Shown here piece after piece: positions 14,437 to 22,557 of a stretch of 32,516 nt of DNA. The stretch spans positions 1-32,516 of the forward strand of contig JBKQUM010000044.1 of the NCBI GenBank assembly GCA_052140165.1, given 5' to 3'. This DNA is from Bog-473 sp052140165. GTDB lineage: Bacteria > Actinomycetota > Acidimicrobiia > Acidimicrobiales > RAAP-2. Both the position numbers and the translations under genes were made by a program. The notes beneath the pieces were generated by a model. The model made no database searches. It worked only from the letters and a program-made list of their open reading frames with translations, and was not told the origin of the DNA. Position 1 is the first letter of the stretch. Every line of letters starts with the position of its first letter.

Positions 14437-15186
14437 ATGGCACTCGATGTGGACGGCAAGGTCGCCTTGATCACCGGCGGCAGCAACGGCATCGGCGAGG
14501 GCGTGGCCCGGCACCTGGCGGGCAATGGTGCGCACGTCGTCATCGCCGACATCGACAGTGCTCGCGGCCGCGCCGTCGCCGACGAGCTGGGCGGGCACTT
14601 CGTCCAGACCGACGTGGCCGACCCCGCAGCCAGCAAGGCCGCCGTGGCGGGCGCGGTCGAGGCCTTCGGCGGCCTTCACATCGCACACCTCAACGCCGGA
14701 GTCACCTCGTGGTGCGGCATGGGCGACGACTTCGATCCCGAGGCCTACCGTCGCTCCATGTCGATCAACCTCGACGGCGTCGTCTACGGCATCGCGGCCG
14801 CGCGGCCGGCGATCAAGGCGAGCGGCGGCGGGACCATCGTGGCCACTGCGTCCATGGCGGGGCTCGTTGCGACCCCGTTCGACCCCATTTACGCCGCCAA
14901 CAAGCATGCCGTCGTCGGACTGGCCCGCTCACTGGGCGCGGTCTACGAGCCCGAGGGGATTCGGATCCACGCCCTCTGCCCCTCCTTCGCCTACACGAAC
15001 ATCATCAAGGGCTCGGAACAGACGCTCCTCGACATGGGGTTCCCCATCATCGACGTCGCCGACGTCGTCGCCGCCTTCCAGCGCATCCTCGATTCGGAGA
15101 GCACCGGGGAGTGCTGGTACGTCGTTGCCGGGCGACGGAGCGAGCCCTTCCGCTTCCGCCACGCCCCGGGGCCGCGCGTCGACTGA
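14437..15186 (+). CDS. Short-chain dehydrogenase/reductase (classical SDR)
   Basis: A 249-residue NAD(P)-dependent oxidoreductase with all classical SDR marks: the cofactor turn T13-GGSNGIG20, Asp38 in VVIADID (acid residue after strand 2, favouring NAD over NADP), NAG at 86-88, and the catalytic set Asn111, Ser139, Tyr152 and Lys156 at the usual spacings. The C-terminal third, which sets substrate choice, shows PSFAYTNIIKGSEQ and a TGECWYVVAGR strand but no feature that names a substrate. It follows helD by 30 bp. The ATG at 14437 places MALDVDGKVALITGG at the expected distance from the N-terminus. Confidence 0.93.
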   Translation: MALDVDGKVALITGGSNGIGEGVARHLAGNGAHVVIADIDSARGRAVADELGGHFVQTDVADPAASKAAVAGAVEAFGGLHIAHLNAGVTSWCGMGDDFDPEAYRRSMSINLDGVVYGIAAARPAIKASGGGTIVATASMAGLVATPFDPIYAANKHAVVGLARSLGAVYEPEGIRIHALCPSFAYTNIIKGSEQTLLDMGFPIIDVADVVAAFQRILDSESTGECWYVVAGRRSEPFRFRHAPGPRVD

Positions 15187-15223
15187 GCCACGTGTCCCCC
15201 GGGGACCGGGACGCCACGGGCTG

Positions 15224-15229
15224 TACCAT
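15224..15229 (+). promoter_or_regulatory. Candidate -10 box (TACCAT) for the fluoride operon
   Basis: TACCAT lies about 22 nt before the start of the fluoride aptamer, which gives a transcript beginning shortly before the aptamer. The -35 is not clear. Confidence 0.35.
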
Positions 15230-15248
15230 GGGCGTGCAGCGACACCGA

Positions 15249-15316
15249 CCGGCGATGGGTCCCGCCGGGGGCAACGCCCCGAACTGCCGCGACGACATGG
15301 CTGATGGCTCCTGACA
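15249..15316 (+). promoter_or_regulatory. Fluoride riboswitch (crcB motif)
   Basis: The conserved pieces occur in order. GGCGATGG...CGCC forms the first stem (15251-15266). A GGGGGC...GCCCC hairpin follows, then AACTGCC (15282-15288) and GGCTGATGGCTCCTGAC (15299-15315), the signature 3' segment of the fluoride aptamer. It ends about 25 nt before the crcB start and just before the GGGAGG ribosome site. No U-tract terminator follows, so fluoride probably acts by exposing the ribosome site. Confidence 0.9.
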
Positions 15317-15339
15317 GGCGGCACGGGAGGGCCGGGGCC

Positions 15340-15846
15340 ATGGACGAGCAGCTGCACGGGCGACAGCAGGGCCGCGACGCCGTCGCGTCGGAGCACGGCG
15401 CAACGCACGACGACCACGAACAGGACCTCCTCGACGAGACCGTCCTCCCGCTCCTCGGGCTCTCGACGGCGACCCTGGCCGCCATCTTCGTCGGCGGTGC
15501 GCTCGGCACCGTGGCCCGGTACCTGCTCGAGGCGCACCACCCCGTGGCCGGCGGTGGGTTTCCCTGGGTCACGCTGCTCGTCAACCTGACCGGCTCCTTC
15601 GCCATCGGGCTGTTGATCCCGCTCACCGAGCACGTCTCGCACCGGGCCCCCGTGCTCCGGCCGTTGTGCGTCATCGGGTTCCTCGGTGGTTGGACGACCT
15701 ACTCCACCCTCGCCGTCGACGCCATGCTGCTGGCCAAGCACGGTGACCTCGTCACCTGCCTCGCCTACCTGGCGGCCACCGTCGTCGGAGGGCTCGCGCT
15801 GGTCGTGGCCGGGCACGCGCTCGGTCGGAAGGTGACCGGTTCGTGA
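15340..15846 (+). CDS. crcB1: Fluoride channel subunit CrcB/FluC, first copy
   Basis: A 168-residue membrane protein that lets fluoride leave the cytoplasm. It has a His/Asp-rich cytoplasmic N-terminus, then four membrane helices with the family marks GGALGTVARYLL, NLTGSFAIGLL (conserved channel Asn) and GFLGGWTTYST. In characterised channels the last block reads TTFSTF; here the first Phe is Tyr and the second Leu. The ATG at 15340 is chosen because GGGAGG lies 9 nt upstream; an earlier ATG at 15304 falls inside the riboswitch 3' segment and is rejected. It overlaps the second copy by 4 nt (GTGA), as in heterodimeric FluC pairs. Confidence 0.93.
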   Translation: MDEQLHGRQQGRDAVASEHGATHDDHEQDLLDETVLPLLGLSTATLAAIFVGGALGTVARYLLEAHHPVAGGGFPWVTLLVNLTGSFAIGLLIPLTEHVSHRAPVLRPLCVIGFLGGWTTYSTLAVDAMLLAKHGDLVTCLAYLAATVVGGLALVVAGHALGRKVTGS

Positions 15847-16232
15847 GCTCCTCCCCCACTCTCGGCCTCGCGCTCGTGGTGGCACTCGCAGGCGGTGCCG
15901 GTGCCGTTCTGAGGGCCTTGCTCATCCACCACGTGGGCGTGCGGCGTTACGACCCGTTGCCCGTCGGCACCGTGGTCGTCAATGCCACCGGCTCCCTGCT
16001 GCTGGGCATCCTGACCGGGCTCTCCCTCTACCACGGGCTCGGGCCACACGTGCTGGCGGTGGTCGGGGTGGGGCTGTGCGGCGGCTACACGACCTGGTCG
16101 ACCGCCAGCTGGGAGACGATCCACCTGCTCCACACGGGCCACCGCGCCGAAGCCGTCGTCTACACGCTCGGCGGGCTCGCCGTCTGCCTCGCCGCCGCGG
16201 CGGCCGGCGTCGGGCTCATGGCACTGGCCTGA
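15843..16232 (+). CDS. crcB2: Fluoride channel subunit CrcB/FluC, second copy
   Basis: A 129-residue, four-helix partner of the first FluC subunit, starting at the GTG that overlaps the previous stop. It carries GGAGAVLRALLIHH, NATGSLLLGIL (channel Asn) and GLCGGYTTWSTASWE, where the first Phe of the usual TTFSTF box is Trp and the second Ala. FluC works as an antiparallel dimer, and tandem divergent copies usually form a heterodimer. The stop lies only 9 nt from the stop of the convergent gcvP, with no hairpin between. Confidence 0.93.
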   Translation: MSSSPTLGLALVVALAGGAGAVLRALLIHHVGVRRYDPLPVGTVVVNATGSLLLGILTGLSLYHGLGPHVLAVVGVGLCGGYTTWSTASWETIHLLHTGHRAEAVVYTLGGLAVCLAAAAAGVGLMALA

Positions 16233-16241
16233 GCGGTCGTC

Positions 16242-19109
16242 TCAGGAGGCGTACGCGTCGAGGGGCGGGCAGGTGCAGACCAGGTGCCGGTCCCCGTACG
16301 CCTGGTTGATCCTCGCCACCGGAGGCCAGTACTTCCACCCCGTGCGGCCCATCGGGAACACCGCCACCTCGCGGTCGTAGGGCCGCTCCCAGCTCGACAC
16401 CAGTGCGGTCGCGGTGTGGGGGGCGCCGCGCAAGGGGCTGTCCTCCACCGACCAGCGTCCGGCGGCCACGTCGTCGATCTCGGCCCGGATGGCGATCATG
16501 GCCTCGCAGAACCGGTCGAGCTCGGCGAGGTTCTCGCTCTCGGTCGGCTCCACCATCAGGGTGCCGGCCACCGGGAAGCTCACCGTGGGTGCGTGGAAGC
16601 CGTAGTCGATCAGTCGCTTCGCCACGTCGTCGATGGTGACGCCGGTGGCCTTCGTCAACGGCCGCAGGTCCACGATGCACTCGTGCGCCACCAAGCCGTT
16701 CTTGCCCGTGTAGAGGATCGGGTACGACGGCGCCAGCCGGGCGGCCACGTAGTTGGCCGCCAGAACAGCCGACTTCGTGGCATGGGCCAGGCCCGGACCG
16801 GAGAGCAGGCGCACATAGGCCCAGCTGATGGAGAGGATGCCTGCGCTCCCGAACGGCGCCGCGCTCACCGGGCCGATGCCCTCGCGCTGCTCCGGGCGCG
16901 GGTGCATCGGGTGCGACGGCAGGAACGGCACCAGGTGCTCGGCGACCGCCACCGGTCCCACGCCCGGACCGCCCCCGCCGTGGGGGATGCAGAAGGTCTT
17001 GTGCAGGTTCAGATGCGAGACGTCACCGCCGAACTGGCCGGGCTTCGCCAGGCCCAGCAGGGCGTTGAGATTGGCCCCGTCGATGTAGACCTGCCCGCCG
17101 TGTTCATGGACCAGGTCACACATGTCGCCGATGTGCTCCTCGTAGACGCCGTGCGTCGACGGGTAGGTGACCATGATCGCCGCCAGATCGCCGGCATGCT
17201 CCTCGCACTTGGCTCGGAGGTCCTCGAGGTCGACCGTGCCGTCGTCGAGGGCGGCCACCACCACGACCCTCATACCGGCCATGACCGCTGACGCCGCGTT
17301 CGTGCCGTGTGCGCTCGACGGGATGAGACACACGTCGCGCCCGGGCTCGCCGCGGGACTGGTGGTACGCGCGAATGGCCAGGAGGCCCGCCAGCTCGCCC
17401 TGGCTGCCCGCGTTGGGTTGGACCGAGACCTTGGCGTACCCCGTGACGCTGGCCAGCCACCTCTCGAGCTCGTCGATCAGCGCCAGGTAGCCCGGGGTGC
17501 TCGCGAGCGGGGCGAACGGGTGGATGTCGGCGAAACCCGGCAAGCCGACCGGCTCCATCTCGGTGGTCGCGTTGAGCTTCATGGTGCACGATCCCAACGG
17601 GATCATGCCCCGGTCGAGTGCGAAGTCCTGGTCCGACAGCCGGCGGAGATAGCGCAGCATGGCGGTCTCTGAGTGGTGCTCCGAGAAGACCGGGTGGCTC
17701 AGGATGGGCCCCCGCCGCAGGAGTGCCTCGGGGAGGGCCGAGGTGCCCCCCGCTCCCCCGCCGCCCGCCGCTCCGAAGGCCTCGAGGACAGCCGCGACAT
17801 GCGCCCCGGTCGTGGTCTCGCTGCACGAGATGCCGACCCGGTCGCCGTCGACCAGACGGAGCAGCACGCCACGGCCGCCCGCGTCCGCGACGATCCCGGC
17901 GGCGCGTCCGGGAGCCCGGACGACGACAGTGTCGAAGAACTCCTCGTGGTCGAGGGCGAAGCCGGCACGGCGCAGCGCCGAGGCCAGCCCGACGGTCCGT
18001 TCGTGGACCCGGCCGGCGATGCCGCGCAGTCCCTCGGCACCGTGGTACACCGCATACATGGACGCGACGACCGCCAGCAGGACCTGTGCCGTACAGATGT
18101 TCGAGGTCGCCCTCTCGCGGCGGATGTGCTGCTCGCGCGTCTGCAGCGCCAGCCGGTAGGCCGGCTGGCGCTCCGCATCGATCGACAACCCGACCAGGCG
18201 GCCGGGCAGGTCCCGCTCGAGACCGGCCTTCACCGCCATGAAGGCTGCGTGCGGGCCGCCATACCACAGCGGCACACCGAAACGCTGCGACGACCCGACG
18301 ACCACATCGGCGCCCCAGTGCCCCGGCGGCTTCAAGAGTGTCAGTGCCAGGAGGTCGGCCGCCACTGTGACCATGGCGCCCCGCCGGTGAGCGTCCTCGG
18401 TGAGACCGGCGAAATCACGGACGGCGCCCGAGCACCCGGGGTACTGCTGGACGACGCCGAAGTACTCGCCTTCGGGCAGTCCTGTGGCGAGGTCGGTCAC
18501 CTCGACCTCTATCCCGAGTGGGGCGAGGCGTGTCTCGAGGATCGCAATCGTCTGCGGGAGGCAGTCGCCGTCCACGACGACCCGGTGCGTCTCGACGGTC
18601 GCGCGCCGGCGCATGAGGGTGACGGCCTCCGCCACGGCCGTCCCCTCGTCGAGCAGTGAGGCGTTGGCCGTGTCGAGGCCCGTCAGATCACAGACCATGG
18701 TCTGGAAGTTCAGGAGTGCCTCCAGGCGACCCTGGCTGATCTCGGGCTGATAGGGGGTGTAGGCCGTGTACCACGCCGGGCTCTCGAGCACGTTGCGCCT
18801 GATGACTCCCGGGGTGATCGTGCCGTGGTAGCCGAGCCCGATCATCGGCTCGGCGATCACGTTGTCCGCAGCAAGCCGGCGCAGTTCCTCGAGCACCTCG
18901 CGCTCGGCGACGGCCGGTGGAAGGTCCAGTGCATCGAGGCTCCGCACGCTGTCCGGGACCGCGGCATCCATCAGTGAGCCGAGACTCTCGTAGCCGAGGA
19001 CCTTGAGCATGCCCGACTGCTCCTCGTCCGAGGTCCCGACGTGGCGGCGCACGAAGTCCTCGAATGGCTCGAGTTCGCCCGGCCCGGCGTCTTGACGCTG
19101 TTCGCTCAC
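16242..19109 (-). CDS. gcvP: Glycine dehydrogenase (decarboxylating), P-protein
   Basis: A 955-residue homodimer-type P-protein that decarboxylates glycine and passes the aminomethyl group to the lipoyl arm of the H-protein. Two homologous halves are present. The PLP lysine is Lys704 in HLNLHKTFCIPHGGGGPG, close to E. coli Lys706. Other marks are LGYHGTITPGVIRRNVLE, ARRATVETHR-like strands, the start of the C half (LGSCTMKLNATTEM), PNAGSQGELAGL and SAHGTNAASAVMAGM. The GTG at 19109 is preceded by GAGGAGGG; the in-frame extension upstream lies inside the glycine riboswitch and is rejected. gcvT is upstream on the same strand. gcvH and the L-protein gene are not in this window. Confidence 0.97.
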   Translation of the reverse strand: MSEQRQDAGPGELEPFEDFVRRHVGTSDEEQSGMLKVLGYESLGSLMDAAVPDSVRSLDALDLPPAVAEREVLEELRRLAADNVIAEPMIGLGYHGTITPGVIRRNVLESPAWYTAYTPYQPEISQGRLEALLNFQTMVCDLTGLDTANASLLDEGTAVAEAVTLMRRRATVETHRVVVDGDCLPQTIAILETRLAPLGIEVEVTDLATGLPEGEYFGVVQQYPGCSGAVRDFAGLTEDAHRRGAMVTVAADLLALTLLKPPGHWGADVVVGSSQRFGVPLWYGGPHAAFMAVKAGLERDLPGRLVGLSIDAERQPAYRLALQTREQHIRRERATSNICTAQVLLAVVASMYAVYHGAEGLRGIAGRVHERTVGLASALRRAGFALDHEEFFDTVVVRAPGRAAGIVADAGGRGVLLRLVDGDRVGISCSETTTGAHVAAVLEAFGAAGGGGAGGTSALPEALLRRGPILSHPVFSEHHSETAMLRYLRRLSDQDFALDRGMIPLGSCTMKLNATTEMEPVGLPGFADIHPFAPLASTPGYLALIDELERWLASVTGYAKVSVQPNAGSQGELAGLLAIRAYHQSRGEPGRDVCLIPSSAHGTNAASAVMAGMRVVVVAALDDGTVDLEDLRAKCEEHAGDLAAIMVTYPSTHGVYEEHIGDMCDLVHEHGGQVYIDGANLNALLGLAKPGQFGGDVSHLNLHKTFCIPHGGGGPGVGPVAVAEHLVPFLPSHPMHPRPEQREGIGPVSAAPFGSAGILSISWAYVRLLSGPGLAHATKSAVLAANYVAARLAPSYPILYTGKNGLVAHECIVDLRPLTKATGVTIDDVAKRLIDYGFHAPTVSFPVAGTLMVEPTESENLAELDRFCEAMIAIRAEIDDVAAGRWSVEDSPLRGAPHTATALVSSWERPYDREVAVFPMGRTGWKYWPPVARINQAYGDRHLVCTCPPLDAYAS

Positions 19110-19149
19110 GGAGGCCCTCCTCACATGTCCGCGGTGGACGCGGAACTCG

Positions 19150-19360
19150 TCGGATGTCCTCCCCGCTCTGTCATCGGACCTGAGAGTCTCGCCGCACAAG
19201 AGCGACTTCCACCTTCGGTGCGGACGCACGGAGCGCCGCTTTCCAGAGTTGCCTCACCGAAGCGATATGTCGGCCTGAGAGTTTCTCGGGGAGAGTTGCT
19301 CCTCCGGCGTCCCCTCGCAAACATGGTGCGGGGACTCTGGCGCTCCGGTTCAAACGGCGT
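19150..19360 (-). promoter_or_regulatory. Tandem glycine riboswitch ahead of gcvP
   Basis: Two aptamers are seen on the minus strand. The first shows GGACGCCGGAGGAGCAACTC and, after a short loop, AACTCTCAGGCCGA, closed by GAGGCAACTCTGG. The second shows GCACCGAAGGTGGAAGTCGC then GAGACTCTCAGGTCCGATG, closed by ACAGAGCGGGGAGG. The shared CTCTCAGG core and the CCGAAGG-type core are diagnostic. It sits in the 298-bp space between gcvT and gcvP, so it should control gcvP alone. No intrinsic terminator follows; the last part runs close to the gcvP ribosome site. Confidence 0.92.
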
Positions 19361-19376
19361 ATTCAGTTGTGGGTCC

Positions 19377-19382
19377 ACTATA
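19377..19382 (-). promoter_or_regulatory. Candidate -10 box (TATAGT) for riboswitch-gcvP transcript
   Basis: TATAGT on the minus strand lies just downstream of the gcvT stop and about 25 nt before the first aptamer. This gives gcvP its own start site separate from gcvT. A -35 is not obvious. Confidence 0.45.
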
Positions 19383-19407
19383 CGGCACCGGTTCCGGTCG
19401 TCGGCGC

Positions 19408-20502
19408 TCAGTCGCTCTCCTCGCGCACCGGCCACAGGGGTGGGCGGACCAGACGGGCACCCAGCTCACGCCCGCGCAGGGCCACCGTCACGGCGTCGCC
19501 GTCGAGCAGACGGGCGTCGGCGTCCACGAAGCCCAACCCGATGCCCCGTTCGCGCATGGGTGAGAAGTTGCCGCTGGTCAGGAAACCCACGCGGTCGTCG
19601 CCGTGGTCCACCTCCGAGCCGTCGCGCAGCGGCTGCCGGCCGTCGGCCACGAAGCCCCTGAGGCGTCGGGTCGGCCCGACGGCGCGTTCCTCCTCGAGGG
19701 CAGCCCGACCGGTGAAGTCCCCCTTGTCCCAGCCGACCACCCAGCCCAGCCCCGCCTGGAGGGGCGTGATCCCGGGACCCAATTCGTGGCCGTGCAACGG
19801 CAGGCCCGCCTCGAGGCGCAGCGTGTCGCGCGCACCCAACCCGGCCGGGACGACGCCCTGCGCGAGCACGGCCTCCCAGAAGGCCGTCGCCACCTCGGGC
19901 GGCACGGCGCACTCCACGCCGTCTTCCCCGGTGTAGCCGGTGCCGGCGACCAGGCACTGGGCTCCGCCCCACTCGAACCGCTCGACACTGAACCGGTGCA
20001 CCGCAGCGGCCTCCGGCGACACCAGGGCCAGGCGGGCACGCGCCTCGGGGCCCTGCACCGCGATCACCGCCCTCCCACTGGTGACGTCCGTCCCCCCGAT
20101 GGCTGCGAGCACATCGCTCGTGTTGGACGCGTTGGGCATCACGTCGAACCGTTCGTCGTCGACCCACAACACGATGATGTCGTCGACCACCGAGCCGTTC
20201 TCGTCGAGGAGATGCGTGTACTGGGCCCGACCCGGATTGATCCGTCGCAGGTCGTTGCTCAGGGAGAGCTGGAGATGCTCGAAGGCGTCCGGACCGTGCA
20301 CGCGGACCGTTCCCAGATGGCTCACGTCGAAGGCCACGGCTGACTGACGGCACGCCCGGTGCTCGGCCACGGTGCCCGACGGGTAGGCCAGCGGCATCTC
20401 CCAGCCGCCGAAGGGCACCATCTTGGCTCCGAGCGCGACGTGCTCCGCGAACAGGGGTGAGACCCGGTGCGGCGCAGCTGCACCGGGTCTGCCGTCGTTC
20501 AC
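19408..20502 (-). CDS. gcvT: Aminomethyltransferase, glycine cleavage T-protein
   Basis: A 364-residue enzyme that releases ammonia from the H-protein-bound aminomethyl group and makes 5,10-methylene-tetrahydrofolate. It shows the family sequence from MVPFGGWEMPLAY, through FDVSHLGTVRVHGPDA (catalytic Asp region, VSHLG instead of the common VSHMG), FDVMPNASNTSDVLA, GTGYTGEDGVE and GLGARDTLRLEAGLPLHGHEL, to the C-terminal barrel with GFLTSGNFSPM. Length is normal. The GTG at 20502 has no ribosome site; TAGTCT ends 6 nt before it, but its TAG is also the stop codon of the upstream gene, so a promoter there is unproven. It lies 9 bp behind the small PD-(D/E)XK-like gene, so it is likely also part of the merR transcript. 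Confidence 0.96.
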   Translation of the reverse strand: MNDGRPGAAAPHRVSPLFAEHVALGAKMVPFGGWEMPLAYPSGTVAEHRACRQSAVAFDVSHLGTVRVHGPDAFEHLQLSLSNDLRRINPGRAQYTHLLDENGSVVDDIIVLWVDDERFDVMPNASNTSDVLAAIGGTDVTSGRAVIAVQGPEARARLALVSPEAAAVHRFSVERFEWGGAQCLVAGTGYTGEDGVECAVPPEVATAFWEAVLAQGVVPAGLGARDTLRLEAGLPLHGHELGPGITPLQAGLGWVVGWDKGDFTGRAALEEERAVGPTRRLRGFVADGRQPLRDGSEVDHGDDRVGFLTSGNFSPMRERGIGLGFVDADARLLDGDAVTVALRGRELGARLVRPPLWPVREESD

Positions 20503-20511
20503 CCGGCCAGA

Positions 20512-20910
20512 CTACGCGGCCCCGGCAGTGGGAGTCAGCCAACCGTGTGAGGCGAGCAGCGACGCGAAGTCGCGCTGGTACACCACGTGGATCGGGACCT
20601 CCGGGTACAGCGCGCGCATGCGACGCACCTTGCGGTTCTTGCGGGTGACGAGACGTTGATCCGCCGTCGTGAGCTCAATGAAGACCCCGCGGCCCGGCAG
20701 GTAGAAATCCGGGCGGAAGCCGGACACCGGAGATCCCTCCGCGTCCCACTCCAGGGGGAACTCCACCGGCTCGTACTGCCAGCGCTCGCCCGAAAGATCG
20801 AGCAGTGCGGCGAAGACACGCTCGGAAGGATGGGCGAACCGGACCTGTCCCGCCGGCACACAGGCCGGATGGCCGTTGCGCCCGCTGCGCGCCGAGTCCG
20901 TCGCCCTCAC
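20512..20910 (-). CDS. Small PD-(D/E)XK-like protein of unknown role
   Basis: A 132-residue protein starting at a GTG that overlaps the MerR stop (GTGA). Its core, SERVFAALLDLSGERWQYEPVEF then FRPDFYLPGRGVFIELTT, follows the layout of small PD-(D/E)XK nuclease-fold proteins: helix, strand, Pro-Asp, strand with Glu. The place usually held by the catalytic Lys (E-x-K) reads E-L-T, so nuclease activity is doubtful. The RKNRKVRRMRALYPEVPIHVVYQRDF helix-strand pair that follows is strongly basic. I recall similar sequences in other actinobacteria, but no proven function. Translational coupling to the regulator suggests a linked role or at least joint expression. Confidence 0.75.
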   Translation of the reverse strand: MRATDSARSGRNGHPACVPAGQVRFAHPSERVFAALLDLSGERWQYEPVEFPLEWDAEGSPVSGFRPDFYLPGRGVFIELTTADQRLVTRKNRKVRRMRALYPEVPIHVVYQRDFASLLASHGWLTPTAGAA

Positions 20911-21410
20911 TCCCCCGCGGCCCGCGCGACGGGTGCCCGAGCCGGGCGCCCCTTGGCGGGAGCGGCCGGAACCTGAGCGTCGAGGCGCACGATGTCGGCG
21001 TCGAGAGCCTCGACGACCCCCGCCAGCGGCACGATGTTGAACACGCCCTGGCCACCGGCGAGCAGGTCCACGACCTCGCCGTTGGAACGGGCCAGGACCG
21101 AGCTCGTCCCGGTGAGCACGAGATTGGCCGACGCCAGGTCCGAGCCCAGGTCGTCGCGCAGGCACTCGACGGCCCGGCGGGCCGACTGGAGTGACACGCC
21201 AGCGTCCAGCAGTTGCTTGATCACCTTGAGCTCGAGCAGGTCGGAGTAGGAGTAGATGCGTCGCGAACCACTCCCCTTCGCCGAGGCCACCGACGGTTGG
21301 AGCAGGCCGGTTCGGGCCCAGTAGTCCAGCTGGCGGTACGTGATCCCCACCAGGCCGCACACCTGCGGCCCGTGAAACCCTCCGACCCGGGCTGCGGAAT
21401 CCTCGGCCAT
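20907..21410 (-). CDS. MerR-family transcriptional regulator, Rv1830 (ResR/McdR)-like
   Basis: A 167-residue regulator. The MerR winged helix is at 14-75: GPQVCGLVGITYRQLDYWARTGLL, then SGSRRIYSYSDLLELKVIKQLLDAGVSL. This is close to mycobacterial Rv1830, including the GITYRQLDYWART phrase and the later EVVDLLAGGQGVFNI block of the effector or dimer domain. There is no metal-binding Cys pair. In mycobacteria Rv1830 lies near the glycine dehydrogenase gene gcvB, and here it precedes gcvT and gcvP, so the neighbourhood is conserved. Reported roles there concern growth and division control; targets here are not known. The ATG at 21410 has a strong AGGAGGTG site. TAGAGT at 21446-21441 may be its -10. 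Confidence 0.92.
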   Translation of the reverse strand: MAEDSAARVGGFHGPQVCGLVGITYRQLDYWARTGLLQPSVASAKGSGSRRIYSYSDLLELKVIKQLLDAGVSLQSARRAVECLRDDLGSDLASANLVLTGTSSVLARSNGEVVDLLAGGQGVFNIVPLAGVVEALDADIVRLDAQVPAAPAKGRPARAPVARAAGE

Positions 21411-21483
21411 CGCACCTCCTGTGCCATCTCCCGGGCCGTCACTCTAGTGCACCCCGGACGACATGGCCGTAGTTACGAAGGCG

Positions 21484-22557
21484 TCATTCGGAAGATTTCG
21501 CGGGCTCGGCCGGCTCCACCGGCCAGGCCACCACGGCGCCGACCACGGAGAGCCCCACCCGGTGCCCCGGCTCGAGCGGTGTCCCGCCCGTGACCCGCAC
21601 GACGAGGTCCGGGAGGCCCTCGGACACGGGCCGCACCCTGACGACGGCGTCGTGCCCGAAGTACTCGTAGCTCGCCACCGTCCCCTCCATCCCCCCGGCG
21701 TCGGCCTGTCCCAACACGATTTGCTCGGGGCGCACCATGACCCGGGCACTCCCGCCACCGGACGGCCCGGTCCACGTCTCGACGGCGAGGCGGCCCAGCG
21801 CGGTGGTGGCCACCGCGTCGCGGACCTCGCACTCGAACACGTTGGACTCGCCGAGGAACCGGGCCAGCTCGGCGTCCCCCGGGCGCCCGTACAGCGCCGA
21901 CGGCGAGTCGAGCTGGGCGATCACCCCCCGACGGAGCACGGCGACCTGATCGGCCATGGAGAGCGCCTCGTCCTGGTCGTGGGTCACCAGGATGGAGGTC
22001 GTGCCGGCACGGCGCAGCACGCCGAGGACATCGGCCCGGACCGAGGCGCGCAGCGCGGCGTCGAGCGACGCAAACGGCTCGTCGAGCAGCACGATCTCGG
22101 GTTCGATCGCGAGGGCGCGGGCCAGCGCGACCCGCTGTTGCTGGCCGCCCGAGAGCTGGTGGGGGTAACGCCGGCGGTAACCGGACAGTCCGACGAGCTC
22201 GAGCAGCTCGTCGACCCGCGCCACTCGGTCGGGGCTCCGCGGAAGGCCGAAGCCCACGTTGCGACCCACGCTCAGGTGGGGGAACAGGGCGCCCTCCTGG
22301 GGGACGTAGCCGATGCGGCGGTGCTCCGAGGGCACGAACCTCTGGCCGGCGTCGTCGACGACCTGGTCCCCCAACCTGACCTCGCCCTCGTCCGGGCGCT
22401 CGAACCCCGCAACGATCCGCAGCAGAGTCGTCTTGCCGCTGCCGGACGCGCCGAGGATCGCGGTGAACGACCCGTGCGGGACGGACAGATCGAGCCCGCG
22501 CAGCACGCGCTGCGGACCGAACGACTTGGCCACGCCGTGGATCCGCAGGTCCTTCAC
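21484..22557 (-). CDS. fbpC: Ferric iron ABC transporter ATPase (FbpC/FutC-like)
   Basis: A 357-residue ATPase energising the importer. It has Walker A G36-ASGSGKTT44, Q-loop YVPQEGALFPHLSV (the FbpC/PotA-type text), signature LSGGQQQRVALARAL, Walker B IVLLDEPFASLD and switch His in LVTHDQDEAL. From about residue 235 a TOBE-type regulatory domain follows (VFECEVRDAV, VRPEQIVLG, GTVASYEYFGHDAVVRVR). The GTG at 22557 overlaps the permease stop (GTGA); the open frame continues far upstream but only as a shadow of the permease gene. The last gene of the three-gene import operon, ending 73 bp before merR. Confidence 0.93.
   Translation of the reverse strand: MKDLRIHGVAKSFGPQRVLRGLDLSVPHGSFTAILGASGSGKTTLLRIVAGFERPDEGEVRLGDQVVDDAGQRFVPSEHRRIGYVPQEGALFPHLSVGRNVGFGLPRSPDRVARVDELLELVGLSGYRRRYPHQLSGGQQQRVALARALAIEPEIVLLDEPFASLDAALRASVRADVLGVLRRAGTTSILVTHDQDEALSMADQVAVLRRGVIAQLDSPSALYGRPGDAELARFLGESNVFECEVRDAVATTALGRLAVETWTGPSGGGSARVMVRPEQIVLGQADAGGMEGTVASYEYFGHDAVVRVRPVSEGLPDLVVRVTGGTPLEPGHRVGLSVVGAVVAWPVEPAEPAKSSE

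Noticed and set aside
15304..15339. ATG at 15304 as the first crcB start
   Set aside because: It is part of the conserved 3' segment of the fluoride riboswitch; ATG 15340 has a GGGAGG site.
19110..19229. A 40-codon N-terminal extension of gcvP
   Set aside because: It lies in the second glycine aptamer and the Shine-Dalgarno region; GTG 19109 has GAGGAGGG in front and gives the normal protein length.
20503..20514. TAGTCT 6 nt before gcvT as a leaderless promoter
   Set aside because: The TAG is also the stop codon of the upstream gene, so the match is constrained; not listed as a promoter. The same holds for TAGGCT before 27016.
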